Positions 18,908 to 28,276 of a stretch of 64,000 bases of DNA are shown in pieces. The notes beneath the pieces were generated by a model. The model worked only from the letters and a program-made list of their open reading frames with translations, was not told the DNA's origin and ran no database searches. Source of the stretch: CAZTTG01 sp964615935 (lineage in GTDB: Bacteria > Planctomycetota > UBA1135 > GCA-002686595); NCBI GenBank assembly GCA_964615935.1, contig CAZTTG010000007.1:1-64000 (forward strand). Reading direction: 5' to 3'. Numbering within the stretch: position 1 is the stretch's first letter; every line of letters begins with the position of its first letter. A program made the position numbers and the translations under genes.

Positions 18908-21232
18908 ATGAAGCCCCGAGATTCGATCCTCCTCGCGCTCCCCGCCCTGGTCGTCGGACTGGGCGCGGGCTACTGGTTCGCCTCGCTCCTCGAGAGCTCG
19001 CCGGGGGTGGAGGCCTCCGCGCAGCCCGGCCTCGCGGGGCCCTCGTCGCCGGGAGCGAGGTCCGCCTCGGGCCCGGGCGCGTCGCGCCTCGCTCCCGTGG
19101 AGACCCACCGCGCCGCAGCCGAGGCGGCGGCCCCGTCGGCGGCGCCGCGCGCCTCGGAGGCGGAGATCGAGCGAGCGCTGGATGCGGTGCGCGCGCCGGA
19201 CGTCGAGCGGGCGGACGGGACGGGGTCGATCACCGGCGAGGTCATCGACGGGTCGGGGGCGCCGATCCCGGGCGCCGTCGTCATCGCCCACAGCGTGTCG
19301 CTGTTCTCATCGAGCGATCCGGCGGACGTCGGTGCGGGGCCGCCCGTCGAGCAGGGACTGGAGGAGTATCTCCGCGAGCGCGCCCGGACCTGGGCCGCGT
19401 CCCGCGGCAGCCGGCGGCGCGCCGTCACGGATCTGGCCGGACAGTTCGAGATCGAGGGCCTCCTCGAGGACGAGGGCTACTCGGTGGAGGCCTTCCTCGA
19501 GGACTACGTGATCGAGGCCGAAGGACCCTCCTACGGCGTGTCCCCCGGTCAGAGGGTCACCTTCCAGGCACTGGGCGTTCACGTGATCCCGGTCCAGCTC
19601 AGCCACGAGGACGGCCGGCAGCCGGCCGAGGGCGTCATCGGCGTGAAGCGCGGAGACAACGAGACCTTCTACCGGTGGTCGGCCGACGCGCCCGACCTGA
19701 GGCTGACCCCCGGACGCGTCGGGGTGAGGGGCTACGCCGGCCTGCGACAGGCGGAATCGTGGCGCGGCGGCGCGGACTCGACCCACGGCTCCGAGGAGAG
19801 CAGCGTGGACGTGGTGGATCAGGCGGGCGTGCCCCTCCCGCTCGTCCTGAAGCCCCGCTGCGGCATACGGGGGCGGGTGATCGACGACTTCGGGGCGGGC
19901 GGCGGCCGGGCCGTGGTGCGGCTCCTGCCGATGGCGGCCGGCGCAGCGCTCGACGAGAGCGCCCTGGCGGAGTCCGGGCAGCGCTCGTACGCGCGCGGCG
20001 ACCGCTTCCACTTCCTGGACCTGGCTCCCGGCACCTACGCCATCGGCCTGGCGAACCGCAACGAGGCCCTGCTCGCGCATCGAATCGTCGAGGTCGGCGT
20101 GGTCGAGGTGGACCTCGTCGTTCCCGAGCCGGATCCCGATCAGCACCTCGTGGTGCGCACCTTCGGCCCCAGCGGCAACCCGGTCCAGGACGTGGACTTC
20201 CGCTGGAAGTACAGCCACCGGGGCGGCTCCAGCTCGGGTGGAATCAGCGGCCGTCGGGGCCGAGACGGCGTCTGGTGGCTGCAGCCGAAGAAGGCCTTCT
20301 TCGAGCCCTGGCCCGAGGAGACCGGCTACCAGCTGACCGTGGAGCACTCCGAGCTCGGCAATCGGGAGATCCAGCTCCAGGAGGGACAGCGCGAGGTGAG
20401 CGTCACCTTCGAGGAGCCCGCCTCCATCGTGGTGGTCGTGGCGGGCTACGCCGGCAGCAGATACGTGGGCCAGCTGCAGGTCCACCTCGCGCCCGCCGCC
20501 GGCGAGGACGATGGGCCGCCCTACTGGGCGATGAGCAGCCGCCGCGGAAGCGGTGAGGGGGCGTTCTCCGCGGACGGAGTCGCCCGCTTCGACGGGCTCG
20601 CGCCGGGGGGCTGGGAGGTTCACCTCCTGGTGAAGGTCGGGGAGTGGGAGACCCAGTCGGTCCAGTCGGTCGAGGTCCAGGTGCCATCCGGCGAGCGGAC
20701 GGTCTCGATGAGCCTGCCCACGCTCTACGACCTGGTCGTGGTGGCGCCCGGGCTATCGGAGGACACCTGGCTGCACCTGCGCAAGAACGACGAGGATGCG
20801 GAGGCCTTCTCCTTCGCCTCCAGCCGCAGCGGATCGGTCGGCGCGGACGGCCGGGCGGTCTTCGAGAACCTCACCGCGGGTCAGTACACCCTCAACGCCA
20901 ACGGCGTGCCCGAGCCGGTGGAGGTGACGGTCCCCTGCGGGGACGTGTACCTGGAAGCCCGCGAGCCGGACTGCCTGCGCGTCGCCAACGGGGACATGGA
21001 GGGCGCGCTCTACCAGGCCGGCCTGCGGGCCGGCGACCTGATCATCGGCGCGGACGGCGAGGAGTTCGCCAGCGCTTCGAGCGTCTGGGAGCTCTTCCAG
21101 GGCGAGGGCGAGGTGAACCTCATCGTCCTGCGCGGGGGCGAGCGCCTGGAGTTCACGATGAAGCGCTTCGCCATCGGCTCCGACTGGTGGGGGAAGCTCG
21201 GCGGCATGCTGACGCCGGCGACGCGGCCGTAG
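18908..21232 (+). CDS. Membrane-anchored protein with CnaB/carboxypeptidase-regulatory-like domains and a C-terminal PDZ
   Basis: A 774-residue protein. One N-terminal transmembrane helix (ILLALPALVVGLGAGYWFA, about residues 7-25) is followed by a low-complexity Ala/Ser/Pro/Gly linker to about residue 90. Several beta-sandwich repeats follow, of the carboxypeptidase-regulatory/CnaB type: GSITGEVIDGSGAPIPGAVVIAH, CGIRGRVIDDFGAGGGRAVVRL with FHFLDLAPGTYAIGL, and ADGVARFDGLAPGGWEVHL. The last 80 residues are a PDZ-like domain (ALYQAGLRAGDLIIGADGEEFASASSVWELF). It would lie in the periplasm or the outer face of the inner membrane. The role is unknown; similar proteins are common and poorly studied in Planctomycetota. 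It is probably transcribed from its own promoter. Confidence 0.75.
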   Translation: MKPRDSILLALPALVVGLGAGYWFASLLESSPGVEASAQPGLAGPSSPGARSASGPGASRLAPVETHRAAAEAAAPSAAPRASEAEIERALDAVRAPDVERADGTGSITGEVIDGSGAPIPGAVVIAHSVSLFSSSDPADVGAGPPVEQGLEEYLRERARTWAASRGSRRRAVTDLAGQFEIEGLLEDEGYSVEAFLEDYVIEAEGPSYGVSPGQRVTFQALGVHVIPVQLSHEDGRQPAEGVIGVKRGDNETFYRWSADAPDLRLTPGRVGVRGYAGLRQAESWRGGADSTHGSEESSVDVVDQAGVPLPLVLKPRCGIRGRVIDDFGAGGGRAVVRLLPMAAGAALDESALAESGQRSYARGDRFHFLDLAPGTYAIGLANRNEALLAHRIVEVGVVEVDLVVPEPDPDQHLVVRTFGPSGNPVQDVDFRWKYSHRGGSSSGGISGRRGRDGVWWLQPKKAFFEPWPEETGYQLTVEHSELGNREIQLQEGQREVSVTFEEPASIVVVVAGYAGSRYVGQLQVHLAPAAGEDDGPPYWAMSSRRGSGEGAFSADGVARFDGLAPGGWEVHLLVKVGEWETQSVQSVEVQVPSGERTVSMSLPTLYDLVVVAPGLSEDTWLHLRKNDEDAEAFSFASSRSGSVGADGRAVFENLTAGQYTLNANGVPEPVEVTVPCGDVYLEAREPDCLRVANGDMEGALYQAGLRAGDLIIGADGEEFASASSVWELFQGEGEVNLIVLRGGERLEFTMKRFAIGSDWWGKLGGMLTPATRP

Positions 21233-21401
21233 CGGGAGAGGGTCGGCAGCCCCCGGAGGTCGCCCTGCGCGCGAAGATCGCCGGCGATGCGCGCCCGTGA
21301 CGACCGCGGGAAGGCTATGGTGCTCGCTCCTCGTATCCGGGCGGCCAGCCGACTTGCCGACCGCCTCCACGCCCCTCCACTCCACTCCGGGAGCCCGTAC
21401 C

Positions 21402-21860
21402 GTGACTCGCCTCATCCACACCACCTGGATCCTCATCCTCTCCCTGCTCCTCTTCGGCTGCGGCGGCAGCGCGGGCGGCGCGGCCGGGGAATGGGAGCTG
21501 GACACCGCGGACTTCAAGAAGAAGCTCGAGCAGAGCATGGCCGAGCAGGCGGGGGGGGCCGGCGTCCCAGCCGGTCAGGAGGAGGCCATGAAGCAGATGG
21601 TGGACAACATGGTGAAGTCGATGGCCTGCACCATGGTGCTCTCGAGCGACGGCACCTGCACGATGAAGGGAGCGGCCGAGAACAGCGAGATGGACGAGTC
21701 CGGGAAGTGGAGCATGGAGGGCGATCGCGTGAAGCTGGACTGGGGCGGGAACGACCCCGGCTACGGGACGATCAAGGGCAACGCGATGACGGTAGGACAT
21801 GACCCAGAAAGACGAGGCGGGCGCCGGGCCGAAGATGCCCGACCTCCTCTTCAAGCGTAG
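21402..21860 (+). CDS. Small lipoprotein with a probable frameshift near its C-terminus
   Basis: From the GTG at 21402 (GGGAG 9 nt upstream) the frame gives a lipoprotein signal, ILILSLLLFGCGGS, with the lipid-modified Cys near residue 19. A helical segment, DTADFKKKLEQSMAEQ, follows, then a beta-rich domain (ACTMVLSSDGTCTMKG, GKWSMEGDRVKLDW, GTIKGNAMTV). The annotated frame then ends in an unlikely Arg/Gly-rich tail at 21860. The next frame, from about 21796 to a TAG at 21862-21864, reads DMTQKDEAGAGPKMPDLLFKRR, which is what one expects for such a barrel. Removing one base at about 21794 (gtaggac to gtggac) joins the two perfectly. Function is unknown. Confidence 0.65.
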   Translation: MTRLIHTTWILILSLLLFGCGGSAGGAAGEWELDTADFKKKLEQSMAEQAGGAGVPAGQEEAMKQMVDNMVKSMACTMVLSSDGTCTMKGAAENSEMDESGKWSMEGDRVKLDWGGNDPGYGTIKGNAMTVGHDPERRGGRRAEDARPPLQA

Positions 21861-21956
21861 GTAGGCCCTCGCCGGGCCGCCTCGGGCCCCTCGCGGCCCC
21901 GGGGCCCACTCCCGGGAGTCGGAGGAGTTCCGTCATGACCACGATGGGGTTCGTCG

Positions 21957-21983
21957 GGAGACCAGCGGCCAGGGCTGGTCTCC
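21957..21983. terminator. Hairpin between convergent genes
   Basis: A perfect 10-bp stem (GGAGACCAGC pairing with GCTGGTCTCC) with a 7-nt loop lies between the small lipoprotein gene and the end of the GH51 gene. It has no T-run but could serve both strands. The rest of the 217-bp stretch 21865-22081 shows no coding potential. Confidence 0.5.
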
Positions 21984-22081
21984 TGGCTGCGCCGTCCTGA
22001 CCGGCCTCCTCGTGGAGTCCGCCTCCTGGAGCGGCGAGGTCCGCCACCTCGACCCCTCCCGCTCGCTGAGCTCCGCCAGCC

Positions 22082-24409
22082 CTAGCGGCGAGTGACCAGC
22101 GCGTGGAGCGAGACGCTCATGGGGGGCACGCGCAGTGGGCCGGCGAGCTCTCCGGTCGGCGTCTCCAGGATGGCGACCTCGGTCGGCCCTCCCGGAGCGT
22201 TGTAGGCGCGCGCATGCGGGCCGGTGAGCAGCCAGCGCGTGCCCTCGCCGGCCAGATCGATGCCGGTGATCTCGAGGTCGAGCGAGACCTCCTGTGAAGT
22301 GGGGTTGACCACCGCCACGATCAGGCGGGTGCGCTCCTCGTTCAGAGCCGCGGCCACGTCCAGCGGCTCGGGCGCGCCGGTCACCTCGATCGGGATCGAG
22401 CCGAAGTGCCGGCGATAGAGCTTGAGCACGAGTCCGGTCGTGGCGAAGGCGGATTCGGTCTTGCTGGCCTTGATCGCCCCGATCACGTTGACCGTCTGGG
22501 CGTAGTTGGCCATGAAGTAGAGGTCGCTGTTGCGGAAGATCTCGTGCAGCCCCCGCGCGATGCCCAGGGCGTCCTTGAGGAAGTAGCGCGTGCCCAGCTC
22601 GCCAAAGAGGTGGGGGCCGTACCAGTAGTTGTACTCGTCCAGGGCGATGCGGACGTCGCGGCCGGCGAGAGCGCCGATCTCGGAGCGGTAGCGCCGGTGG
22701 GCGTCTGCTATCCGCTTGACGTGCTCGGCCGGCCAGGCGGCGTGCCCCAGGAGGCCGGGCCGCTCCTGGCAGTAGAAGTGCTCGCTGATCAGGTCCATGT
22801 GGTCGGCGCAGCGCTCGAGCATTAGCTCGTCCCAGCGGCCCACCGCGCCCACGGCCACGACCCGGATGTCGGGATCGACCGCGCGCATGGCGTCGACCAC
22901 GCGGTTGTGCTTGGCGACGTACTCCTCGAGCGGCATGTGGCCGAGCTGCCAGCCGCCGTACATCTCGTTGCCGATGGCCCACCAGGTGACGCCGAAGGGC
23001 TCGGGGCGGCCGTTTCGAGCGCGCATCGCGCCCATGGGGGTGTCGGCGGCGCCGTTGCAGTACTCCACCTCTTCTGCACACATCTCCACGCTGCCCAGAC
23101 CGGTGTTCACGGTCACGTAGGGCTCGGTCCCAATCAGCTCGCACAGGCGCAGGAACTCGTGCAGGCCCACGTCGTTGTGCTCGATGCCGGTCCAGGCTGG
23201 GTTCTTTCGCGGAGGTCGCCGGTCTCGCTCGCCGATGCCGTCTTTCCAGTCGTAGCCGCTGACGAAGTTGCCGCCCGGCCAGCGGTAGATGGGGGAGTCG
23301 AGCTCGCGCAGGAGCGCGAGGACGTCTGCGCGGAAGCCCTCGACGTTGTCGGCGGGCATCAGCGAGAGAGTGCCGATGCGGACCTCGCCCTCGCCATCGA
23401 CGAGGATCTGAAGCCGTCCCGAATCGGTGCTGGCCCCCGCCGTGAAGGTGATCGGCACTCGCTGGAACTCGGCGGAGAGCGAGTCGATGACGGCGAAAGC
23501 CCGATCATCGACGTTCCCGCCCCATTCGAGGACGACCGTGACCGGGGCGGCCGATGGATCCCCGGCCACGACCATGTACCCCTCGTATCGAGCGTCGGCC
23601 ACGAGCCCCAGCCCGTCATGCGAGAGCCAGACGCGCGAACCCGACGAGGCGCGCAGGACCGGGGTCTGCTCCCCTACGTAGGGCGACTCGCGATCCATCG
23701 TCAAGCCCTCGGCACCCATCACCGACCACGGCGAGCCCTCCTCGCCGGGCGCGTGGAAGAACTTGCGGTCCTCCAGCATCTCGGCCCAGATGCCGCCGTA
23801 GATGCAGCGGCCGAGGTGCTCGATGAACTGCCCGTACACGAAGGGATGGATGGGCTCGCGCTCGACCGAGGCGTCGATCGTGACCGCCGGGGAGAGCTCC
23901 CGGCTGGAGAGCAGCTCGAGCCTCAGGTCGTCGTACCACGCCTTGCCGGCGGCGAAGCCCCAGCCGCCGAAGAGGCAGTTGAGGTGGATCGCGTCGGTCG
24001 CCCCGGTGTCGAACTCGTAGGAGAGCTCGGTCCAGTCGTGGGTCCCGGTGAGGACGGGCGAGGCGGCGTCCCTCATGCCGTGCAGGTTGAAGAGCGCGCC
24101 GCGGCCGGTGGTCGCGACGAGATCCTCGGTCTTGATCCACCCGCTGAAGCGGTAGCGCGACCAGGGCCGCACGGCCACGATGGCGCCCCAGGAGACGTCG
24201 GCGCCACGGGTCGAGCTCAGCGCCGCGCAGCGAGAGCCGCTGCGGCCGAAGTCGGCGACGCTGGCGTGGCTCGCGCCGCCCCACTTGAAGACCCGCCAGC
24301 CAGCGGGCTCGCCCGCCTCCGTCGTCTCCTCGAAGGAGCGATTGGGAAGGGGGTCGTCTGCGGGGACCAAGCAGAGGAGGACAGCGCTGGCGAGTGCTTG
24401 CGGGATCAT
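22082..24409 (-). CDS. GH51 alpha-L-arabinofuranosidase
   Basis: A 775-residue secreted enzyme expected to release alpha-linked L-arabinofuranose. After a signal peptide (IPQALASAVLLCLVPA) there is a carbohydrate-binding-like beta domain (about 22-170, NRSFEETTEAGEPAGW to WYDDLRLELL). The GH51 module follows: HPFVYGQFIEHLGRCIYGGIWAEML, YRWPGGNFVSGYDWKDGIG, acid/base Glu482 in WWAIGNEMYGGW, and nucleophile Glu592 in IALDEYNYWYG. The C-terminal beta domain ends at ALVTRR. The ATG overlaps the stop of the GH127-M64 gene (ATGA), so translation is coupled. It is the last gene of the arabinose operon; the hairpin at 21957 may end the transcript. Confidence 0.9.
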   Translation of the reverse strand: MIPQALASAVLLCLVPADDPLPNRSFEETTEAGEPAGWRVFKWGGASHASVADFGRSGSRCAALSSTRGADVSWGAIVAVRPWSRYRFSGWIKTEDLVATTGRGALFNLHGMRDAASPVLTGTHDWTELSYEFDTGATDAIHLNCLFGGWGFAAGKAWYDDLRLELLSSRELSPAVTIDASVEREPIHPFVYGQFIEHLGRCIYGGIWAEMLEDRKFFHAPGEEGSPWSVMGAEGLTMDRESPYVGEQTPVLRASSGSRVWLSHDGLGLVADARYEGYMVVAGDPSAAPVTVVLEWGGNVDDRAFAVIDSLSAEFQRVPITFTAGASTDSGRLQILVDGEGEVRIGTLSLMPADNVEGFRADVLALLRELDSPIYRWPGGNFVSGYDWKDGIGERDRRPPRKNPAWTGIEHNDVGLHEFLRLCELIGTEPYVTVNTGLGSVEMCAEEVEYCNGAADTPMGAMRARNGRPEPFGVTWWAIGNEMYGGWQLGHMPLEEYVAKHNRVVDAMRAVDPDIRVVAVGAVGRWDELMLERCADHMDLISEHFYCQERPGLLGHAAWPAEHVKRIADAHRRYRSEIGALAGRDVRIALDEYNYWYGPHLFGELGTRYFLKDALGIARGLHEIFRNSDLYFMANYAQTVNVIGAIKASKTESAFATTGLVLKLYRRHFGSIPIEVTGAPEPLDVAAALNEERTRLIVAVVNPTSQEVSLDLEITGIDLAGEGTRWLLTGPHARAYNAPGGPTEVAILETPTGELAGPLRVPPMSVSLHALVTRR

Positions 24410-27400
24410 GGCTGCCGATCGGTTGCGGTCAGGTGTTCGATCATCCGCGCGAGGGCCTCCTCGCTCACCGGCCCGAAGCTGCCCTCGTGCAGCATCCCCA
24501 CGTGGACCTCGGAGCGGTACAGCCCCTCGGGGGAGTAACCGGCGCCCTCGAAGACCCCGACCTGGCCGCGGTAGAGGTCCTGGTAGCGCCGCCGGACCTC
24601 CTCGGCCCGCCGGTCGAGCTCGTCGATCCGGTCCCGGCAGGCGTCGCGCAGCTCCCGGATCCTCGCCGCCGAGCCTCCCTGCTCCTCGAGGCCGCGAACC
24701 CTCGCCCGCATCTCCTCCTCCGCCGCCGCGGCCTCGGCCTTCAGCGCGGCGGTCTCCTCCTGTCCCCAGGGGGTGGGGACGGGGATGCCCGGCGAGAGGA
24801 GGTGCCTCCACTTCACCTTCTGCGGATCGAGCAGCGCGGTGATGTTCGGCTCGTGCGGCTCCGCTCCCGGCGGGAAGAACTCGTTGTAGGCGACCTCGGC
24901 GTCGAAGTACTCGTCGGCCAGGTTGCCGAAGGCGTGGCCGAACTCGTGCATGAAGACCTGCTCGCTGCGCTCGTCGTCCACCGTGGAGATGCAGTAGTCG
25001 TTGTAGATCCCGCCCCCGCCGTAGCGCTCCGAGTTGGCCAGCACGGCGACGATGTCGTAGGGAACCGCCCCGGCGATGTCCCGCAGGGCCCGGTTGTCGT
25101 CGATCAGGAGGTAACGCTCGAGGTCGAGGGCGTTGAAGGCGGCGTCCACCGCCGTGTTGCGGAAGATCCCCCTGCGCGGCTGGTCGACCCCGCTCTCGGA
25201 GGAGGGGAGGAAGACCGCGCGGATGCTGATCCTCGAGCGCAGGCGGCCGAAGGGCTCGTGGGTCAGGATCAGCGCGGCGTAGCGCTCCGCGTCGCGCCAG
25301 AACTTCTCCTCCTCCTCGGCGGTGTAGCCCTCGGCCAGGAGGGCGATGTCGGCCTGGGCGCGGGGGACGCCCTCGACCGCGATCTCCCTCACCCGCAGAT
25401 CGCGGTGGGGCGCCTCTTGGATGACGTCGGCGCTCAGCGGGTCGATGTGCGCCTCGAAGAGCGTCACCAGGGCGTTGTGCTCGCCCCGACCCGCGATGGT
25501 GAGCTTCACCGGCTCGCGCGGGCAGGGCAGCAGCAGGGACTGGGGGAAGGTGCCCTTCAGGCCGGACTTGGCTTCCATGGTGGTGCGGTACTCGCCGAAG
25601 ATCGTGGCGAAGCCGCGGGAGTAGAGCAGCCGATCCGCGTAGGGATCGCGGATCTCGAGGAAGTACATGCCCGAGCCGGTGTCGTCGATGAGTCGATGCG
25701 GGTTGCCGGCCCAGGGGCCCTCCAGGCGGAGCTGGTCGACGGAGAAGTCGAGGCTCCCGGCATCTCCGGTCTGGAAGAAGTCGATCCGCAGGGTCTGGTC
25801 GCGGAAGATCCGATCGAAAGGCGCGGGCTCCTGCGCGTGAATCCTCACCTCGTGGATGCCGCCCGACCAGTCCTCTTGCGACTGCATCACGAGGCGCAGG
25901 CCGCGCGCCTCTACGGGGGCGAAGCTCACCTCGTTGTAGCGGTCCTTCTCGACTCCAAAGGCGTCATCTGTGTCCACCGGCGCCCACTCGCCGTCCGACC
26001 CCAGATGGAGCAGGCGCCAGGAGGCCGGGGGCCGGCATCCGCCGATCCCCTCGTCGTCGAGCCAGTAGACCTCGACTCCGGACACGAGGGTGGGCTCGGC
26101 GAAGTCGAACTGGGCCCACTCCTCGCGGTCCTTCTGCGGCCACCAGTGCCAGAAGGGCACCGAGTGGTCGATGGAGCTCCGCGGCTCCATCTGGTCGCGC
26201 ATGGCGTCCTTCCTGGGGCCGAAGGAGACCGTGAGCTTCGCGGTGTGGGCGATGGAGGGCCAGGGCAGGGGATGCGCGTGCTCCGCCTCGCGAGCCAGCC
26301 AGACGCTCATCTCGGTTCGAGCCCGATGGGCCCAGGCGTAATACGGGATGGCGGTGAAGCGCTGGGGCTCCAGGACCAGCGAGCGGCCGTCGTCGGACCA
26401 CTTGACCGACTGCGCGGTGCCCTCGACGACCTGCACGCCGCCCAGGAACTCGCCTCGGAAGGAGGTCTCGAGCTCGGCCTCGTCGGGCAGCAGCAGGTTG
26501 CGCGCATGTCCGCTCGCGGTGTCGATCCCCTCCACGCAGTAAACGATCGGTCCCCGCTGCAGGGCGAGGCGGCCGAGGTCGTCCTCCACTCGCGGATCGG
26601 CGAGGACGCGGCGGATCGGCATGGGCAAGTTCAGGATCACCCGGTCGGATGCCTCCCAGCGTCGCTCGATGCGGATGAAGCCGTCCTTCGGCTCGCAAGG
26701 CAGCACGGCTCCGTTGAGCATCAGGGTAGGACCTTCGCCGCTCGGGCTCGCGAAGCGGTAGAGCCCGCTCGGCACGGCCTCCTCCCGCGCCCAGCCGGGG
26801 ATGCGCAGCTTCAGTCCGAAGCTGCGCGGGCCGCCCGCCGGCTCCACGCGGATCTCGATCCGGCCGTCCCACGGATAGCGCGTCGTCTGGGTGATCCTCA
26901 CGTCGCCCTCCGCGGTCCCCACGGTCGCGGTGCCGCCGACGTAGAGGTTGACGAAGACGTCGCCGCCCGAGTGTGCGTAGGCGTAGCCCGGGATGGAGGG
27001 CAGGAAGCGCACCGCGTTGGAGGGGCAGCAGGCGCAGCCGAACCACGCCGCCCGCTCCGCTCCCTGGAAGCTCTCCAGGCGGTTGGGATAGAAGAAGCGG
27101 TCGCCACGGAGCGAGATGCCGGAGAGACAGGCGTTGTAGATCACCCTCTCCAGGACGTCGAGGTAGCGCCCGTCGCCGTGCAGCAGGAACATCCGGTGGT
27201 TCCACATGGCGTTGGCGATCGAGGCGCAGGTCTCCGAGTAGGCGCTCGAGTTGGGCAGGCGGAAGGGCTCGCCGAAGCCCTCGTTGCCCCCGCTCGCGCC
27301 GATGCCGCCGGTGACGTAGAGCTTGGTGGAGGCCACGTCCTCCCAGATCCGGCCGATGGCGTCGACGTAGCCCCGGTCCCCGGTCAGGGCGGCGATGTCG

Positions 27401-28233
27401 GCCATGCCGGAGTACAGGTAGGCCGCGCGCACGGAGTGGCCCACGGCCTCCTCCTGCTCGACGACCGGGACGTGGTCCTGGCTGTAGCGGCCGTAGAGCC
27501 GGTGCCCCTCGGGTCGGCCCCGTTCGTCGAGGAAGAAGCGGGCCAGGTCGAGGTAGCGCTGCTCGCCGGTCAATCGGTAGAGCTTGCCCAGGGCGATCTC
27601 GATCTCCTGGTGGCCGGGCGGGTTGCGCCGGCCGTCCGGACCGAAGACGCGGTCGAGCAGCCCGACGTTCTTGATCATCACGTCGAGCCACTGGCGCTTG
27701 TCGGTGGCAAGGAAGTAGGCGATGGCCCCCTCGATCATGTGACCCGAGCAGTAGAGCTCGTGCCCGTGCTCGATGTTCGACCAGCGCTCCTCCCCGCCGG
27801 GCGGCAGCTTGTCCGGGGTCTGGGCGGTGCGCGCCGTGTAGAGATACCCGTCCTCCTCCTGCGCGGCGGCGATCAGCTCGATGATCCCGTCCGCGCGCGC
27901 CTCCAGCTTCGGATCGGGGTGGATCGCCAGGGAGTAGGCCACTCCCTCGAGCACCTTGGCCAGGTCGGAGTCGTTGAAGTAGAGGCCCTGGTGCTCGCCC
28001 TCCCTCACGCCGCCGGCCACGGCGAAGTTCTCGATGCGCCCGGTCTCCTCGCACTTGTCGAGGGCGAAGGGGATGCTCACCTCCCGGTTGGTGCGCAGGC
28101 GGGGCAGCCAGAAGGCGTCGTCGAAGGCCACGGCGGTGAAGGGCACCGGCTGGATGGGGTAGTCCCCGGGGGCCGCACCGCCCTCCTGCGCGGGTGCGGC
28201 GAGGGCGAACAAGAGGGCGATGGTCGGCCTCAT
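24406..28233 (-). CDS. GH127 beta-L-arabinofuranosidase fused to an M64 metallopeptidase
   Basis: A 1275-residue secreted fusion (signal MRPTIALLFALAAPAQ). Residues about 25-800 are GH127 (DUF1680): acid/base Glu318 in GNEGFG, zinc ligands Glu334 and Cys336 in SETC, and Cys402/Cys403 in CACC, the first being the expected nucleophile. From residue about 802 the sequence is a complete M64 peptidase: its usual N-terminal domain (IFRDQTLRIDFFQTGDAGS, LIDDTGSGMYFLEIRD, LLYSRGFATIFGEY), then the zinc motif HEFGH at 1096-1100 followed by LADEY, a coiled-coil insert and GVFEGAGYSPEGLYR. The GH127 part ends exactly where the stand-alone paralogue upstream ends (GGIHE-RI). ATG 28233 has GGAG at 8 nt; GTG 28242 is an alternative. 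Inferred role: de-arabinosylation plus cleavage of Pro/Hyp-rich glycoproteins. Confidence 0.85.
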   Translation of the reverse strand: MRPTIALLFALAAPAQEGGAAPGDYPIQPVPFTAVAFDDAFWLPRLRTNREVSIPFALDKCEETGRIENFAVAGGVREGEHQGLYFNDSDLAKVLEGVAYSLAIHPDPKLEARADGIIELIAAAQEEDGYLYTARTAQTPDKLPPGGEERWSNIEHGHELYCSGHMIEGAIAYFLATDKRQWLDVMIKNVGLLDRVFGPDGRRNPPGHQEIEIALGKLYRLTGEQRYLDLARFFLDERGRPEGHRLYGRYSQDHVPVVEQEEAVGHSVRAAYLYSGMADIAALTGDRGYVDAIGRIWEDVASTKLYVTGGIGASGGNEGFGEPFRLPNSSAYSETCASIANAMWNHRMFLLHGDGRYLDVLERVIYNACLSGISLRGDRFFYPNRLESFQGAERAAWFGCACCPSNAVRFLPSIPGYAYAHSGGDVFVNLYVGGTATVGTAEGDVRITQTTRYPWDGRIEIRVEPAGGPRSFGLKLRIPGWAREEAVPSGLYRFASPSGEGPTLMLNGAVLPCEPKDGFIRIERRWEASDRVILNLPMPIRRVLADPRVEDDLGRLALQRGPIVYCVEGIDTASGHARNLLLPDEAELETSFRGEFLGGVQVVEGTAQSVKWSDDGRSLVLEPQRFTAIPYYAWAHRARTEMSVWLAREAEHAHPLPWPSIAHTAKLTVSFGPRKDAMRDQMEPRSSIDHSVPFWHWWPQKDREEWAQFDFAEPTLVSGVEVYWLDDEGIGGCRPPASWRLLHLGSDGEWAPVDTDDAFGVEKDRYNEVSFAPVEARGLRLVMQSQEDWSGGIHEVRIHAQEPAPFDRIFRDQTLRIDFFQTGDAGSLDFSVDQLRLEGPWAGNPHRLIDDTGSGMYFLEIRDPYADRLLYSRGFATIFGEYRTTMEAKSGLKGTFPQSLLLPCPREPVKLTIAGRGEHNALVTLFEAHIDPLSADVIQEAPHRDLRVREIAVEGVPRAQADIALLAEGYTAEEEEKFWRDAERYAALILTHEPFGRLRSRISIRAVFLPSSESGVDQPRRGIFRNTAVDAAFNALDLERYLLIDDNRALRDIAGAVPYDIVAVLANSERYGGGGIYNDYCISTVDDERSEQVFMHEFGHAFGNLADEYFDAEVAYNEFFPPGAEPHEPNITALLDPQKVKWRHLLSPGIPVPTPWGQEETAALKAEAAAAEEEMRARVRGLEEQGGSAARIRELRDACRDRIDELDRRAEEVRRRYQDLYRGQVGVFEGAGYSPEGLYRSEVHVGMLHEGSFGPVSEEALARMIEHLTATDRQP

Positions 28234-28276
28234 GGGGCTCACTCCGTTCTCCGGCCCTATCTCGCGGGCGCGGCGA

